DNA from: Balneolales bacterium
GTDB taxonomy: Bacteria > Bacteroidota > Rhodothermia > Balneolales > Natronogracilivirgulaceae
DNA length: 24,667 nt
Reading direction: 5' to 3'
Assembly: GCA_007131625.1 (NCBI GenBank)
Contig: SLQC01000377.1
Coordinates: 1-24,667, forward strand
The translations under genes and the position numbers were made by a program. How positions within the stretch are numbered: position 1 is the first letter of the stretch; every line of letters starts with the position of its first letter. This document shows, in pieces, positions 23,589 to 24,667 of this stretch. The notes beneath the pieces were generated by a model. It searched no databases and had not been told where the DNA came from. It was given only the letters and a program-made list of their open reading frames with translations.

Positions 23589-23745
23589 ATCGTCTAAAAG
23601 AAGGGATTCTCAAAATAATACTTCTCAAGCCTTATCACTTAAAAAGTGTATCAAAAAAATGGATGAAAAAATTGAATTAAATGTTCAACAATTCATCAAC
23701 TGGCTGGAAGACGAAAAGAAGAAATTTACTGAAAATATGGAGTAA
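23581..23745 (+). CDS. Small lysine-rich protein of unknown function, overlapping the regulator gene
   Basis: 54 residues from the ATG at 23581: a very basic N-terminal half (MNKSSKRRDSQ, LKKCIKKMDEK) and an acidic-amphipathic C-terminal half (INWLEDEKKKFTENME), with one Cys. No signal or membrane segment. The ATG lies inside the end of the regulator gene (overlap ATGAATAA), and its stop TAA is followed immediately by the ATG of the next gene. Such packing implies translational coupling and argues it is a real gene. I do not recognise the family. It could be a regulator partner or a small cytosolic adaptor, but nothing in the sequence decides. Confidence 0.6.
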   Translation: MNKSSKRRDSQNNTSQALSLKKCIKKMDEKIELNVQQFINWLEDEKKKFTENME

Positions 23746-24564
23746 ATGATGTTTCCCAAAATACTTACACTTACTGTTTTAAAAACTGCCAGGATAAAAC
23801 CGATCTTGAAATCAATCCTGTTGGGTTTAATGACTGTTTCTTTCTCATTTCTTTTTGTCTCAACAACACTTACTGCCCAGGATGCAGGCGAAATTATCGA
23901 ACGGATGGAAGAGGTGATGCGTGGTGAGTCGAGCTATGCTGAAATGACCATGACCATCGAACGCCCACGCTACACCCGTGATGTGAGTATGAGGGCCTGG
24001 GCTCTGGGTGAAGATTACTCGCTGATTTTGATTACGGACCCGGCACGTGATCGGGGTACAACCTATCTCAAACGAAGGAATGAGATATGGAACTATGTGC
24101 CCAATATCGACCGAACAATTAAAATGCCTCCCTCCATGATGTCACAGTCCTGGATGGGGTCCGATTTCACAAACGATGACCTGGTGAGGGAGAGTTCAAC
24201 TGTGGACGATTATGAGCACCGGATAGTAAGGGAAGAAAATTACAATGGCCGTGATGCATGGGTCATGGAACTGATTCCCAAACCCGATACACCGATCGTT
24301 TGGGGAAAGGTGTTGATTTGGGTCGACAAAGAGCATTATATCCAGCTTCGGGTGGAAAACTTTGACCAGCGGGATGAACGGGCTAATACCCTCGAATTTT
24401 CAGAAATCGGAGAAATGGGCGGTCGAATATTTCCGGCAAGAATGACCCTGACTCCGGACGATAACCCGGATCAACGAACAATTATGGTTTATGAAAACCT
24501 GGAGTTTGATGTGGATCTGAACGAATCGTTTTTCACACAGCAAAATATGCGGAGAATCAGGTAA
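23746..24564 (+). CDS. LolA-like outer-membrane lipoprotein-sorting protein
   Basis: Exported protein of 272 residues. The long N-terminal region ends in a hydrophobic stretch (about 22-43) and a signal cleavage near TLTAQ-DAGE. The mature part follows the 'outer membrane lipoprotein-sorting protein' family (LolA-like half barrel): IIERMEEVMRGESSYAEMTM at its start, then DPARDRGTTYLKRRNEIWNYVPN and RTIKMPPSMMSQSWMGSDFTNDD, which are very characteristic. This branch is normally paired with an FtsX/MacB-like ABC permease and is thought to carry or sense a lipid-like substrate in the periplasm, distinct from housekeeping LolA. The permease gene begins 33 bases after the stop. There is no spacer after the small upstream gene. 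Alternative ATG at 23749. Confidence 0.9.
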   Translation: MMFPKILTLTVLKTARIKPILKSILLGLMTVSFSFLFVSTTLTAQDAGEIIERMEEVMRGESSYAEMTMTIERPRYTRDVSMRAWALGEDYSLILITDPARDRGTTYLKRRNEIWNYVPNIDRTIKMPPSMMSQSWMGSDFTNDDLVRESSTVDDYEHRIVREENYNGRDAWVMELIPKPDTPIVWGKVLIWVDKEHYIQLRVENFDQRDERANTLEFSEIGEMGGRIFPARMTLTPDDNPDQRTIMVYENLEFDVDLNESFFTQQNMRRIR

Positions 24565-24596
24565 ATGAGAAGTGAGAACCATATCAAGACAATCGC

Positions 24597-24667
24597 ATGT
24601 ATCTTCGACTAGCCTGGCGAAATGTCTGGAGAAATAAACGGCGGACGCTGATCACCATCTCATCGAT
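24597..24667 (+). CDS. FtsX/MacB-like ABC transporter permease, N-terminus only
   Basis: A frame starting at ATG 24597 runs to the window edge and reads MYLRLAWRNVWRNKRRTLIT, the highly typical cytoplasmic start of FtsX/MacB/LolE-type permeases (xLAWRNxxRxKRRTxLTxxS). Only 23 complete codons are present, so membrane helices are not visible. It follows the LolA-like gene by 32 bases and would complete a regulator / small protein / periplasmic carrier / permease operon; an ATPase gene would be expected beyond the edge. Confidence 0.8.
   Translation, partial: MYLRLAWRNVWRNKRRTLITISS

Noticed and set aside
1..24667. CRISPR arrays, tRNA or rRNA genes
   Set aside because: No regularly spaced repeats and no recognisable tRNA or rRNA sequence on either strand by eye.

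Overview
The window looks like a chromosomal segment from the Bacteroidota/Rhodothermota/Balneolota side of the tree. The support is a TonB-linked SusC/SusD pair with an STN domain and FecR/ECF-sigma control, a PVC-type heme-binding 'membrane-bound dehydrogenase' protein, ThuA/DUF1080 and hydroxypyruvate-isomerase-like enzymes, several lipoprotein signals, and at least one strong TAnnTTTG-type -7 element. Balneolota/Rhodothermota is my best guess for the lineage. It rests on gene content only.

Layout. Positions 1-11785 are one minus-strand block. In transcription order it holds a large multidomain lipoprotein (degenerate SGNH, propeller, HEAT-like, cytochrome c), an FG-GAP/VCBS beta-propeller protein, an ECF sigma factor, a FecR anti-sigma factor, a SusC receptor with an STN signalling domain, and a SusD lipoprotein. 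The last four form a classical trans-envelope signalling and nutrient-uptake cassette. Then follow a plus-strand Na/Pi cotransporter with a PhoU tail (12313-14049) and a convergent EamA/DMT permease (14199-15191).

From about 15.2 to 21.1 kb is an accessory carbohydrate region with clear decay: a CehA/McbA-type metallohydrolase lipoprotein, a ThuA-DUF1080 fusion, and a secreted hydroxypyruvate-isomerase-like TIM-barrel lipoprotein. Between them lie three relics: a frame-broken copy of a hydroxypyruvate-isomerase-like gene (about 15322-15494), an IS3-type orfA with an in-frame stop (17885-18160), and the N-terminal piece of a second ThuA-like gene (19732-19953). The DUF1080 plus TIM-barrel pairing resembles the 3-keto-glycoside pathways known in Bacteroidota, so an oxidative sugar-breakdown locus is a reasonable hypothesis. 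No sugar dehydrogenase of the Gfo/Idh or GMC type is in the window.

The right end holds a UbiB/AarF-type kinase (minus strand) and, divergently, a tight operon: a GbsR/MarR-type regulator, a 54-residue protein overlapping it by 8 bases, a LolA-like outer-membrane lipoprotein-sorting protein, and the first codons of an FtsX/MacB-like permease cut by the window edge.

The least explained items are the hidden pseudogene at 15.3-15.5 kb, the dyads in the susC leader and in the 11.9-12.1 kb divergent intergenic region, the GC-rich 8.6-11.8 kb gene with a degenerate SGNH domain, and the small overlapping gene at 23581.
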